This document shows, piece by piece, positions 21,169 to 29,742 of a stretch of 30,422 nt of DNA. Under the pieces are notes generated by a model, which worked only from the letters and a program-made list of their open reading frames with translations, had not been told where the DNA came from and did no database searches. Source of the DNA: Prevotella sp. UBA1378 (GTDB lineage: Bacteria > Bacteroidota > Bacteroidia > Bacteroidales > Bacteroidaceae); the NCBI GenBank assembly GCA_002305505.1, contig DBRC01000066.1, forward strand, positions 1-30,422. The letters run 5' to 3'. The first letter of the stretch is position 1; the number at the start of each line of letters is the position of its first letter. The position numbers were made by a program, and so were the translations under genes.

Positions 21169-22350
21169 ATGAAAGAATTAGCACTCAAGTACGGATGCAA
21201 TCCAAACCAAAAGCCTTCGCGCATCTACATGGCCGAAGGCGAACTCCCCCTCGAAGTGATTAACGGCCGCCCCGGCTACATCAACTTTTTAGATGCGCTC
21301 AACTCGTGGCAGCTCGTAAAAGAACTGAAGGCCGCCACGGGCTTGCCCGCAGCAGCCTCGTTCAAGCACGTAAGCCCCGCCGGTGCCGCCGTAGGGCTGC
21401 CGCTGTCGGACACGCTGAAGAAGATATACTTTGTAGACGACCTTGCCACCGAGCTTTCGCCCATCGCCTGCGCCTATGCAAGGGCACGCGGCGCCGACCG
21501 CATGTCGTCGTACGGCGACTTCGTAGCCCTGAGCGACACCTGCGATGCCGCCACGGCCACGCTCATAAAGCGCGAGGTGAGCGACGGCGTCATCGCCCCC
21601 GGATATACCCCCGAGGCCATCGAGATACTGAAGGCGAAGCGCAAAGGCACGTACAACGTAATAAAAATCGATCCCGACTACCAGCCCCGGCCCATCGAGC
21701 GCAAGGAGGTGTTCGGCATTACCTTCGAACAAGGCCGCAACGAGATACAGCTCGACGATCCCGCCTTGTTCGAGAATATACCCACACACAACAAGACATT
21801 CACGCCCGAAGCCAAGCGCGACCTCATCATTGCGCTCATCACGCTGAAATACACGCAGTCGAACTCGGTGTGCTACGTGAAAGACGGGCAGGCCATCGGC
21901 ATCGGCGCCGGACAGCAAAGCCGCATCCACTGCACCCGACTGGCCGGGAACAAAGCCGACATCTGGTGGCTGCGCCAGCATCCGAAGGTGATGGCGCTGC
22001 CGTTCGTCGACAATATCCGCCGGGCCGACCGCGACAATACCATTGACGTGTACATCAGCGACGACCACGACGACGTGCTGCGCGACGGCACATGGCAACA
22101 GTTCTTCAAGGAGAAGCCCGAGGTGCTGACGGCGGAAGAGAAGAAGGAATGGATAGCCCACAACACGAAGGTGGCGCTGGGCAGCGACGCTTTCTTCCCC
22201 TTCGGCGATAACATCGAGCGCGCCCACAAGAGCGGCGTGGAATACATTGCACAGGCGGGCGGCTCCGTGCGCGATGACCATGTTATCGACACGTGCGATA
22301 AGTATGGCATAGCCATGGCATTTACAGGCGTCAGACTGTTCCACCACTAA
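21169..22350 (+). CDS. Stand-alone AICAR transformylase, eukaryotic ATIC-like
   Basis: The 393-residue enzyme transfers the formyl group of 10-formyl-tetrahydrofolate to AICAR to make FAICAR, the step before IMP cyclohydrolase. It covers only the transformylase domain. LKYGCNPNQ (6-14) corresponds to the RYGxNPHQ motif of PurH, and AASFKHVSPAGAAVG (62-76) contains the catalytic K66 and H67, equivalent to K266/H267 of human ATIC. The segments YARARGADRMSSYGDFVALSD, REVSDGVIAPGY, LKYTQSNSVCYVKDGQ, GIGAGQQSRIHCTRLAG and SDAFFPFGDNIERA, and the RLFHH ending, match the ATIC pattern almost word for word; bacterial PurH has VKHANPCGVA at the K-H motif. With the truncated purH at 540-1151 it completes the pathway. 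It is probably monocistronic, since a strong terminator follows. Confidence 0.95.
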   Translation: MKELALKYGCNPNQKPSRIYMAEGELPLEVINGRPGYINFLDALNSWQLVKELKAATGLPAAASFKHVSPAGAAVGLPLSDTLKKIYFVDDLATELSPIACAYARARGADRMSSYGDFVALSDTCDAATATLIKREVSDGVIAPGYTPEAIEILKAKRKGTYNVIKIDPDYQPRPIERKEVFGITFEQGRNEIQLDDPALFENIPTHNKTFTPEAKRDLIIALITLKYTQSNSVCYVKDGQAIGIGAGQQSRIHCTRLAGNKADIWWLRQHPKVMALPFVDNIRRADRDNTIDVYISDDHDDVLRDGTWQQFFKEKPEVLTAEEKKEWIAHNTKVALGSDAFFPFGDNIERAHKSGVEYIAQAGGSVRDDHVIDTCDKYGIAMAFTGVRLFHH

Positions 22351-22378
22351 GTTTCCCCGCAACCTACACATACGGGCG

Positions 22379-22427
22379 GTGTGCCAAGACAAGCGGAGCA
22401 TTAGGCCTGTTTTGGCACACCTTTTTT
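22379..22427 (+). terminator. Terminator of the AICAR transformylase gene
   Basis: GTGTGCCAA (22379-22387) and TTGGCACAC (22412-22420) form a perfect 9-bp stem, followed by six T (22422-22427). The next gene starts only 24 nt later, so read-through might feed it. Confidence 0.8.
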
Positions 22428-22450
22428 CACCAATACATAAAGACAAGGAC

Positions 22451-22648
22451 ATGAGCAAAGGCGACGATATTGATGCAATCATCCAAGGCGGCGTGATATT
22501 CGGCAGAGGCGGGCAGCGCCGAGAGGATACGGGCAAGGTGAAGACCAAAGCCAAGAAAAAGAAGTATATCACGGGCTCGCACGGCAGCGGCTCGGCCAAG
22601 CAAAAAGCCAAATACCGCGAACAGCGCGCCAACCGGCGGCGGAAATAG
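22451..22648 (+). CDS. Small basic uncharacterised protein, 65 aa
   Basis: The protein reads MSKGDDIDAIIQGGVIFGRG at its start, followed by a strongly basic tail with KTKAKKKKYITGSHGSGSAK and ending ANRRRK. I do not recognise a family. The short acidic-hydrophobic start and the long lysine/arginine tail suggest binding to nucleic acid or the ribosome, but this is only from composition. The start at 22451 is preferred to an upstream in-frame codon at 22379 because that one lies in the terminator stem. No TAnnTTTG element is visible between the terminator and this start, so how it is transcribed is unclear. A small hairpin (GGAAGCA/TGCTTCC, 22658-22679) follows the stop. Confidence 0.5.
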   Translation: MSKGDDIDAIIQGGVIFGRGGQRREDTGKVKTKAKKKKYITGSHGSGSAKQKAKYREQRANRRRK

Positions 22649-22748
22649 GCTTATCCCGGAAGCATCCCCTTTTGCTTCCCCGCGGTTTATCGGATGAGCC
22701 AAGAACAGACAATAGAACTTTACAGTTTTATTGCCGGATCAAGGATTC

Positions 22749-22756
22749 TATATTTG
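22749..22756 (+). promoter_or_regulatory. Possible -7 element for the 55-aa ORF
   Basis: TATATTTG fits TAnnTTTG and ends 14 nt before the ATG at 22771. A TTG at 22731-22733 is only 15 bp upstream, so the promoter is weak by consensus. Confidence 0.35.
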
Positions 22757-22770
22757 AGATTATAGTTTAT

Positions 22771-22938
22771 ATGGTTCCGGCTTTTTTCCGGAAACGCTTG
22801 CTTAAAGAGCAGGTGAAGCAACGCAAACAAGAAGCCGAGGAGAAGTTCAAGAGCGGAGGCAGCATGAAAGATGCCATCCGGCAGTCGGAAATCGGCAGCA
22901 GCCATACCATCCGCATAATTTATGTATTAGGACGGTAG
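22771..22938 (+). CDS. Possible small protein, 55 aa
   Basis: The ORF starts MVPAFFRKRLLKEQVKQRKQ and continues as a lysine/glutamate-rich helix to about residue 30, then GGSMKDAIRQSEIGSSHTIR and a hydrophobic end. I do not recognise it. The start is the ATG just after a TATATTTG element. The frame is open further upstream (from a TTG at 22672), but that part lacks protein-like composition. The charged helix argues for a real gene; the short length and missing terminator argue against. Confidence 0.35.
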   Translation: MVPAFFRKRLLKEQVKQRKQEAEEKFKSGGSMKDAIRQSEIGSSHTIRIIYVLGR

Positions 22939-23020
22939 CTATATGCCGGGGTTATCAAAAAACCATGTAAAAAGTCAAAAATCAAAGTAATTCATATCCT
23001 CTTACTTCACATTTTTTCAG

Positions 23021-23028
23021 TATATTTG
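23021..23028 (+). promoter_or_regulatory. -7 element for the 899-aa secreted protein gene
   Basis: TATATTTG matches TAnnTTTG. The leader to the ATG at 23128 would be about 93 nt. No -33 TTG was seen. Confidence 0.5.
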
Positions 23029-23127
23029 CACCGGAACATAACTAACCAGACCGGCATTCCGCTTTATCGTTACCCGGAAATTAAAATCCATGGCCAAATA
23101 TGTCCGCTAACTAAAAACAAATAAATT

Positions 23128-25827
23128 ATGAGGAGATTATCTACTTTAACCGCGCTTGCATTATTGTTGTCAACAGCTGCAAACGCACAAACATTCCGGA
23201 AATCATGGGACTTCCGGAAAGGCTTCAGCTCAACCACCGTTGCCAACCTGCAGGCCGACATGAACCAGAACGGCGCCGAAGGAACCACGGCACACTGGCG
23301 CAGCTACGAGAAAGAAGGAGGCACGCCGGGCGACCAAGCATTCTGGTCGGCCAACACCGTATCCGTGAATAGCGACGGCTATGCCATCACCACCGTCGAC
23401 GGCACGGAAACTGTCATCCCCGAGCTGGAAGGGCTGAACGTAAAGGGCGTGAAAGCCAAGGGATTCGTCATCGCACACAACTGGGCGCAGACGGAAAACG
23501 CAGACAGCCCCAACGGCCTCTATACCTATGGCAAGAGTTTCTTATGGCTCAACGGCAAGAGCCTCTCAATCACTGTCCCGAAAGCATTGAAAGGCGAAAC
23601 GCTGAAAATCGGCGTCGAATCGCACAAGAACACTGAAGCCCGCGGTATCAACGTGTCGGCCGACGGGGAAAAACTGACGCCCGTATCAGGCGAGCAGACA
23701 CCGAAATACTTCAACGAAGTGGTATATAATATCCCCGACGACACGCCCGACGTGGAAGATTACGCGCAGATTACCATCACCACGACCAACGGTTGCCACC
23801 TTTACTATATCATCGTGGGCGAAGGCGACGCCGAGGTGAACCGGAAAGTGGCTTACCTCTACAACTCGTCGGCAGCAGGCTATACGCTCGAGGCCGACAT
23901 AGCCTACAGCCGCATTGCTGCAATGGAGGCCGTTGAGGTAACACCGGTCGACGTAGCAGGAAACATTTCCACCATCACCGCGGAAAGCCTTCAGGAAAAC
24001 GACGTGGTTGTGCTCAGCTCCACCATCCCTGCCGACAACGGCATCGTGGCCGTGCTGAAGAACGCACTGCCTTGGGTTCCCGTGCTCAACATGAATGCCA
24101 GCCTGTACAACGCATGGGGCTACGGCGAGGCCGTCGGCACTACATCGCCGGTAGCCAACGTAAAAGCTACGGGCAGCCCGCTCTTCAAAGACGTGGAAAT
24201 CATCATCGACGACACCGACCCCAGCTTCAAAGGCCTGGTGTTCTCGGAAGAGCAGTCTATCACCGGCGTTAAACCGGGCGAATATTTCGAAGGCGACGAC
24301 ACACTGGCCATAGCGCAAGACGCCTCCGACGTAGTGGCCATACATGCACACAACATCGCACACAACGGCTACCTTTACATCCCTTACTCGCAGGATGTGC
24401 TGAACGCCGCTTACGCCTCTACGCTGCCTATCATCCAGAATGCCGTAACAATGCTGGCCTCCTCGAAATCGAAGATTACCAAACTGGGGGCACCTACCAT
24501 TGAGCTTGAATACAAAAACCTCAACACGAACGTAACGCTGAAGAGCACTAACCCGAGGGCGAAGATTTACTATACCACCGACGGCAGCGAACCGACGGAG
24601 GAAAGCACCCTCTACACGGGCGTATTCAACCTGACGGCAGAAACCACCGTGAAGGCCGTGGCCATCGCCAACGGATACCTGCTGAGCAACGCAACGGAAC
24701 AACTGGTGGAAATGAAACACCAAGCCGCCACGCCCGTCATCAAGTATACGGTAGAGGACGGCCAGTCTACTGTCAGCATCTCCTGCGAGAGCCCCGGCGT
24801 CGACATCTGGTACAACTATACGGGGAGCACCGATGTTGCCAAATCGTCAAAGTTCGCAGACCCCATCGCCCTGAAAGTTTCGAAAACATTAACGGCATTC
24901 GCCGTTAGCGACGACTTTGTCATGTCGGAACCGGCTACGGAAACCATCCTCATCAAGAATGCGAAGGTGCGCATCGACGCCATCGCCCACATGGATGCCA
25001 ACCCTGCAGAGTACAACAACGGTTCGACATCTACCGCCTACTACTTCTCATGGGGCAAGGACAAGGGTGCCTATCCCTATTACGACGAGACATCCACGCC
25101 TATCATAGAGACCGGCCCGGACGGCAATGAAACGATTGTGGGTTATGAAAAGCTAAACCCGGAAGAGGTCATCGACTTCGGCAACGGCTGGAAAGTTGTT
25201 TCCCGCGGACATGTGATGATTTGGGAAAACATCAAACCGGGACAGAGCTACGGCATATCAAGCGCCTACAACCCCGCTACCGTGGAAGATTACGATACGC
25301 TCGTAACCGGCTACTACATCAACATCGGCGAGTGGAACACAGCCTACCCGCGCAACGGTGTCATCGCGACATCCGTCAAGCACCAAGGGCCGTTCGACAT
25401 CGTATCGTTCATCTCCAACGGCAACAGCTCTGGCTCGCCGCTCATCGTATTCGAGGTTTCGGCCGACTCTACTACCTGGATGCAGGTAGGCGACACATGT
25501 ACGCTCGCCGGACAGCGCTTGTACAAGAAGTTTACCCGCAGCTACGAGGGCACCGACGAGGTTTACGTGCGTACACGCATTGCCGACGGCAACTCGAAAG
25601 CCGGATTCTATGACATCTACATCATGACCGAAGGGGAGAAGTCGAAGGCCCTCGAAGCCGAAATGAACGAAGCTTTCGCCACTGGCATCAACGAAACAGG
25701 CAACACCGCCGAGCGCAGGGAAACCGCCGTTTACAACATGAACGGCATCCGCATCAACAAGATGCAGCGTGGCCTGAACATCATCAGGTACAGCGACGGC
25801 ACGACAAAGAAAGTGGTGCTGAAATAA
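23128..25827 (+). CDS. Large secreted protein with chitobiase-like beta domain and C-terminal sorting-like tail
   Basis: The 899-residue protein has a signal peptide (MRRLSTLTALALLLSTAANAQ). The N-terminal part begins TFRKSWDFRKGFSSTTVANL and looks like a beta-sandwich module of unknown role. A middle segment (about 245-455) resembles an alpha/beta domain (VAYLYNSSAAGY, ENDVVVLSSTIPADNGIV, VPVLNMNASLYNAWGYGEA). Residues about 462-530 contain the chitobiase/hexosaminidase C-terminal-like pattern NPRAKIYYTTDGSEPTEEST with LTAETTVKAVAIANGY, and a degenerate second copy follows (about 535-605). The tail VYNMNGIRINKMQRGLNIIR...KKVVLK aligns with the tail of the 956-aa protein at 1330-4200. No catalytic residues were recognised, so an enzymatic role is not claimed. 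A surface or secreted carbohydrate-related function is conceivable. Confidence 0.85.
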   Translation: MRRLSTLTALALLLSTAANAQTFRKSWDFRKGFSSTTVANLQADMNQNGAEGTTAHWRSYEKEGGTPGDQAFWSANTVSVNSDGYAITTVDGTETVIPELEGLNVKGVKAKGFVIAHNWAQTENADSPNGLYTYGKSFLWLNGKSLSITVPKALKGETLKIGVESHKNTEARGINVSADGEKLTPVSGEQTPKYFNEVVYNIPDDTPDVEDYAQITITTTNGCHLYYIIVGEGDAEVNRKVAYLYNSSAAGYTLEADIAYSRIAAMEAVEVTPVDVAGNISTITAESLQENDVVVLSSTIPADNGIVAVLKNALPWVPVLNMNASLYNAWGYGEAVGTTSPVANVKATGSPLFKDVEIIIDDTDPSFKGLVFSEEQSITGVKPGEYFEGDDTLAIAQDASDVVAIHAHNIAHNGYLYIPYSQDVLNAAYASTLPIIQNAVTMLASSKSKITKLGAPTIELEYKNLNTNVTLKSTNPRAKIYYTTDGSEPTEESTLYTGVFNLTAETTVKAVAIANGYLLSNATEQLVEMKHQAATPVIKYTVEDGQSTVSISCESPGVDIWYNYTGSTDVAKSSKFADPIALKVSKTLTAFAVSDDFVMSEPATETILIKNAKVRIDAIAHMDANPAEYNNGSTSTAYYFSWGKDKGAYPYYDETSTPIIETGPDGNETIVGYEKLNPEEVIDFGNGWKVVSRGHVMIWENIKPGQSYGISSAYNPATVEDYDTLVTGYYINIGEWNTAYPRNGVIATSVKHQGPFDIVSFISNGNSSGSPLIVFEVSADSTTWMQVGDTCTLAGQRLYKKFTRSYEGTDEVYVRTRIADGNSKAGFYDIYIMTEGEKSKALEAEMNEAFATGINETGNTAERRETAVYNMNGIRINKMQRGLNIIRYSDGTTKKVVLK

Positions 25828-25853
25828 GTGGAAGGGACACCAACACTACCATA

Positions 25854-25900
25854 AACGGGAAGCGGGCCTCTTGTGGAAAAGCCCGCTTCCCGTTGTTTTT
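25854..25900 (+). terminator. Terminator of the 899-aa protein gene
   Basis: AACGGGAAGCGGGC (25854-25867) and GCCCGCTTCCCGTT (25881-25894) form a perfect 14-bp stem followed by GTTTTT. It may also stop the convergent exporter operon, although the minus-strand T-tract is weak. Confidence 0.85.
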
Positions 25901-25923
25901 ATCCCTCCGCTGCCGCCGGGATG

Positions 25924-27249
25924 TCAGAATTTCAGTTCGTTGCCGCGGTAGAACTCAAGCAAGCTCGTTTGATAAAGGTACTCGTACCTGGCCTGTACCA
26001 AGTCGCTCTGCGCCTTGAGGAACCTGTTCTTCGCCTCATTAAACTCCGTGATGTTCGCTTTCCCGTTCTCATACTTCGCCTTCATCAGCTCAAAGGCATC
26101 CCCGCTGCTCAGCGCCGCCTGCCCGCTGCTTTCGTATTTGCTGCGGGCAGCCACCGCATTGTAATACACCTGCTGTATCTCCTTGTAAAGCGTTTTCTTC
26201 GCATTGTCGAGCTGCAACTGTTGCGTCTCGCGGTCGATGCGGGCCGAACGGATACTATTGCGCGTGGCAAAGCGGTGGAAGATGGGGACACTCAGGTTCA
26301 ACCCTATATACTGGTTGAAATTGTGCTTGAACTGCCGTCCCATCGCCTCGCTCCCGAAGCCGTACACCTTGTAATAACTGGTACCCAAGCCAGCCGACAA
26401 TGAAAGCTGCGGCAGCAACTCGCTTTGGGCTATCTTAACCTGTTTCTCCATCCCCTGCAAGCGGAGCTGCTGCGCCTGTATATCGGGCTTTACACCCAAT
26501 GCCTCTGCATAGACCACATCCGGCGAAACGGGCTGAACGCCCGGCAACGGCAGCTGCGACACGTCGGGGCGCACAATAGCGAACCCCTCTGGCGACGGGA
26601 GTTCGAGCAGTTGCGACAACGCCAGCAAGGCCAATTGGTAACTGTTATCGGCCTGCGTAGCCGTAAGTTTGCTTTGAGCCATTGCCGCCTTTTGTTGCGA
26701 TAGTTCCGCCTCGCTCGCCTTCCCGTTACCCGCCATTTCCCTGAGCCGCTCCACCTGCATCGAGTCGATGGCAACCTGCCTGTGGGCCACGTCCCTTATT
26801 TCCATTCCGTAAAGTATCTCCACGTAGGCCTTGGCCACCTGCATGCGGATGTCCTCCTTTGCCTTGGCCAAGTCGGCAACGGCCGCTTCCAGATTCAACT
26901 TGTTCAGCTGAATCGAATTAGGGATTTGGAATCCCGTGAACAGCGGCACGCTGGTGCTAAGGCTCACAGACGTTGATGCCGTATTGCGGTTGGTGTACGT
27001 ATTGTCCGACGTCAGCCCCCGGCCGAACGCGAAGTTCTGCCCCACGCCGGCATCCACGCTGGGCAGCCTGCTGTTGCGCGCGGTAGACAGCCTCAGCTCC
27101 TGCTGCCGCCGTGCATTCTCATACTGGCGCACCGATATGTTATGTGCTACGGCATAGTCGGCACACTCTTTCAGTGTCCACTCGTGCGCACCGATGGTTG
27201 CAAGCGGAGCCGAGAGCAGTGCTAAAGTTATGATTATCGACTGTTTCAT
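25924..27249 (-). CDS. TolC-family outer-membrane efflux channel
   Basis: The 441-residue protein has a signal peptide (MKQSIIITLALLSAPLATIGA) and the repeated OEP architecture of TolC: long coiled helices around strands in two similar halves. EWTLKECADYAVAHNISVRQYENARR at the start of the mature part is the typical first motif of Bacteroidetes TolC proteins. FTGFQIPNSIQLNKLNLEAA and FHRFATRNSIRSARIDRETQ are the equivalent segments of the two halves, and AKYENGKANITEFNEAKNRFLKAQSDLVQARYEYLY ends the second. It forms the outer-membrane exit duct of a tripartite exporter. Its start lies 1 nt after the stop of the adaptor gene, and it is the last gene of the operon. Confidence 0.94.
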   Translation of the reverse strand: MKQSIIITLALLSAPLATIGAHEWTLKECADYAVAHNISVRQYENARRQQELRLSTARNSRLPSVDAGVGQNFAFGRGLTSDNTYTNRNTASTSVSLSTSVPLFTGFQIPNSIQLNKLNLEAAVADLAKAKEDIRMQVAKAYVEILYGMEIRDVAHRQVAIDSMQVERLREMAGNGKASEAELSQQKAAMAQSKLTATQADNSYQLALLALSQLLELPSPEGFAIVRPDVSQLPLPGVQPVSPDVVYAEALGVKPDIQAQQLRLQGMEKQVKIAQSELLPQLSLSAGLGTSYYKVYGFGSEAMGRQFKHNFNQYIGLNLSVPIFHRFATRNSIRSARIDRETQQLQLDNAKKTLYKEIQQVYYNAVAARSKYESSGQAALSSGDAFELMKAKYENGKANITEFNEAKNRFLKAQSDLVQARYEYLYQTSLLEFYRGNELKF

Positions 27250-27250
27250 T

Positions 27251-28366
27251 TTAGTTTCCCTCCTTATTCTCTACAATCATCTGCGGGCCCCGCACCACGT
27301 CCTTCTTTGTGATGCCTCCTTTTATCTCTATGTTCACGCCATCGCTCAGACCGGTGGTCACCTGCCTGCGCTCGTATGTCTTCTGCTCGCCCTTCCCTTT
27401 CTTCACGTAAACGAAGGTAGAGTCGCCGCTGAACTCGATGGTACTTTCCGGCACCGTGAGCACCTGCTTTGCACTGGCCAGCTCAATCTCGGCATTGGCA
27501 CTGTATCCGCTGCGAATCTTCCCGCCCTGAACCAGGTGTACGGCAGCCTTCACTTCAAACTGGTTAGCACCGTTGTTCTCCACCGCCTTCGGCGAGATGT
27601 ACTCAAGCACGGCATTGTATTTCGTATCCTGCAGCGCGCCGATGGTAATCTTCAGCGGGATGCCGATAACCAGCTTCCCCACCTCCGTCTCGTCGATATT
27701 GCCACGGAAGATAAGGTCGTTCATATTGGCCACGCTGGCAATGGTCGTACCGTCATTAAAGGTATTGCTGAGGATGACCGAGTTGCCCACCTTCACGGGA
27801 ATATCGAGTATCACGCCTGAGATGGTGGAGCGGATAAGCGTTGAACTGGCATTGGCGTTGCTCTTCGAGAATCCCTCGCGCACCACCTGCAGGGCATCAT
27901 CGGCGGCCGCCTTTTCCTCGCGCGCCTGCTTCAGTGCCTGCTTAATCTTGTCGTATTCTTCAGCGCTCACCAGTTTCTGCTTGTACAAATTCTCTTCGCG
28001 CTCCAAGTCTACCTGTGCCTGTTTCATGTTTATTTCGGCGAGGCGCACGCGGCTCTGTGCCGAGCTCAGCTGTCCCATATCGGGTATCACCTTCACCTTG
28101 GCAATCACCTCGCCGGCCTGGATGTAATCGCCAGCCTCCTTGCACAGTTCGGTGATGATACCGCTGATTTGCGGTTTCACATTCACCTCGTTCCGGGGCT
28201 CTATCCGCCCTGTAATGATAGTGGTTTTAACGATGTCGGCCACCTTGGGCGTAAACTCGTTGTAAACAACAGGCTTGGGTTGGGATTTCTGGTAGAGGAA
28301 CACAAATGTCCCGATGAAAATCAAGGCGATAATTGCCGCGATAATCAGTTTTTTGTACTTTTTCAT
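27251..28366 (-). CDS. HlyD/MacA-like periplasmic adaptor protein
   Basis: The 371-residue membrane-fusion protein has one N-terminal membrane anchor (LIIAAIIALIFIGTFVFLY, about 8-26). The biotinyl-lipoyl-like half-motifs are VNVKPQISGIITELCKEAGDYIQAGEVIAKV (about 62-92) and STISGVILDIPVKVGNSVIL; between them lies a coiled-coil hairpin (about 100-165, ARLAEINMKQAQVDLEREE-like). The rest is beta-barrel and membrane-proximal domain, ending TGLSDGVNIEIKGGITKKDVVRGP, as in MacA. It bridges the inner-membrane permeases and the TolC-like channel. The operon order permease, permease, adaptor, channel supports this. A 76-nt spacer with a hairpin separates it from the upstream permease gene. Confidence 0.93.
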   Translation of the reverse strand: MKKYKKLIIAAIIALIFIGTFVFLYQKSQPKPVVYNEFTPKVADIVKTTIITGRIEPRNEVNVKPQISGIITELCKEAGDYIQAGEVIAKVKVIPDMGQLSSAQSRVRLAEINMKQAQVDLEREENLYKQKLVSAEEYDKIKQALKQAREEKAAADDALQVVREGFSKSNANASSTLIRSTISGVILDIPVKVGNSVILSNTFNDGTTIASVANMNDLIFRGNIDETEVGKLVIGIPLKITIGALQDTKYNAVLEYISPKAVENNGANQFEVKAAVHLVQGGKIRSGYSANAEIELASAKQVLTVPESTIEFSGDSTFVYVKKGKGEQKTYERRQVTTGLSDGVNIEIKGGITKKDVVRGPQMIVENKEGN

Positions 28367-28405
28367 ATTGTTTTTTTTGGTTTCTTATTATCATAATTCA
28401 TTGAG

Positions 28406-28439
28406 CTTATAGGGCTTACAAGGCTTATAGCCCTATAAG
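28406..28439. repeat. Hairpin in the spacer between permease and adaptor genes
   Basis: CTTATAGGGC (28406-28415) and GCCCTATAAG (28430-28439) form a perfect 10-bp stem; the loop repeats the same GGCTTA(T/C)A words. It lies 3 nt downstream of the permease stop within the operon, where it could act as a partial terminator or mRNA stabiliser. It has no T-tract immediately after it, though a T-rich stretch lies beyond. Confidence 0.75.
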
Positions 28440-28442
28440 AGC

Positions 28443-29687
28443 CTATTCGTCGCGCATAGCATCAACCGGCTTTATGCTCATGGCCCGCCACGCCGGAGGC
28501 AATCCGGCCAGTACTCCCAGTATGCTGATGATGAACACCGCGAATACCGCTATCCAGAAGTTTACCTGGAAATGTGCCGATAAGATGCCGTCGGTTGTCA
28601 TGCCGAGCTCTACCATCGAGAGGATACCCACCGCCACCAAGATGCCGCTCATGCCGGCCACGGCCGTCAGTATCATGCTCTCACTGACGATTTGCGAGAG
28701 AATCATGCGCGGCGTAGCACCGATAGCCCGGCGGATGCCTATCTCCGTTGTCCGCTCGCGCACCGTCACCATCATGATGTTGCTCACTCCGATGGCACCG
28801 GCAAAGAGCGTACCCAGCCCGACGAGCCATATCATGAAGTTGACACCGATGAACAGGTTGTCCATCACCTTGAACATGGCCTCCGTGTTAAACATCATCA
28901 CGCCCTGCTCGTCGCCGGGGTCGATCAGGTGTGCGCGGGCTATTATTGAACGTATCCGCGGTGTAATGTCGCTTATTTGCACGCCGGGTTTCCCCGTTAA
29001 GGCTATCATGTGCACATTGTTGCCGAGGTTGTACGCCTGCTGCATCAGCGTGATGGGCAGTATGACTTTCTGTCCACCTTCGCCGCCGAAGTTGATACCC
29101 GATGTACTGTAGTCGACGCCGACCACCGTGTAATAAACAGAGTCGATGCGCAGTTTTTGGCCGCAAGGGTCGCCCCCGCCGGGGAACAAGTCGGTATACA
29201 CCTTCTTCCCGATGACGCACACCTTACGCCGCTTGGCTATGTCCATATCGTTCAGGTAGCGGCCGTAACGCAGCTTCGGCGCCTCTATTTTCCGGTAGTC
29301 GGCTGCCGTCCCCCTAACTGTGGCACTGCTTCTCCGGTCGCCGACAACGGCCGACGCACTGCCGTGGAAGAGCACCGGCGTAACGACGTCGAGTTCGGGC
29401 ATATAGCGCCGCAAGCGGCCCACGTCCTGGTATTCCATGCTCCATTGCCTTCCCTTGCTGAAGCCCTTATAGGCTTTTGTCGTGGGCTGTGCCCACACCA
29501 TGGCCGAATTGGTGGCGAATCCCACGAAATTGTTTTGGAGCATCTCCTTCAGCCCTTGTCCGCCGCCCATCAGCGCCACGAGCATGAATACCCCCCAGAA
29601 TACGCCGAAGCCCGTGAGCAGCGAGCGGCTCTTGTTGCGGGTGATTGTATCGAGGATTTCGCGGTATGTATCTAAGTCGAATCTCAT
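28443..29687 (-). CDS. MacB/FtsX-like ABC transporter permease
   Basis: The 414-residue permease has the MacB architecture without the ATPase domain: one N-terminal membrane helix (LLTGFGVFWGVFMLVALMGGG, about 23-43), a large periplasmic domain (MacB_PCD-like, about 45-280), and three C-terminal helices of the FtsX type. GAIGVSNIMMVTVRERTTEIGIRRAIGA (about 305-332) is the cytoplasmic-loop signature, and the protein ends PPAWRAMSIKPVDAMRDE, the usual tail. It works with a separate ATPase that probably lies upstream, outside the window. The partial permease at 29743 is a related second subunit. The substrate is unknown. Confidence 0.93.
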   Translation of the reverse strand: MRFDLDTYREILDTITRNKSRSLLTGFGVFWGVFMLVALMGGGQGLKEMLQNNFVGFATNSAMVWAQPTTKAYKGFSKGRQWSMEYQDVGRLRRYMPELDVVTPVLFHGSASAVVGDRRSSATVRGTAADYRKIEAPKLRYGRYLNDMDIAKRRKVCVIGKKVYTDLFPGGGDPCGQKLRIDSVYYTVVGVDYSTSGINFGGEGGQKVILPITLMQQAYNLGNNVHMIALTGKPGVQISDITPRIRSIIARAHLIDPGDEQGVMMFNTEAMFKVMDNLFIGVNFMIWLVGLGTLFAGAIGVSNIMMVTVRERTTEIGIRRAIGATPRMILSQIVSESMILTAVAGMSGILVAVGILSMVELGMTTDGILSAHFQVNFWIAVFAVFIISILGVLAGLPPAWRAMSIKPVDAMRDE

Positions 29688-29742
29688 ATCCTTGTATTGT
29701 TTGGAGTTCCTTATTATATATATTCTGTCCTTCTCCGGCAGT

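Noticed and set aside
21289..22632. 447-codon open frame on the minus strand across the AICAR transformylase
   Set aside because: It is the antisense of a strongly conserved enzyme gene; its translation is rich in Val, Ala and His with no family pattern.
23686..24723. 345-codon open frame on the minus strand inside the 899-aa protein gene
   Set aside because: Shadow frame with no protein-like features; the plus-strand frame has a signal peptide, domain motifs and a conserved tail.
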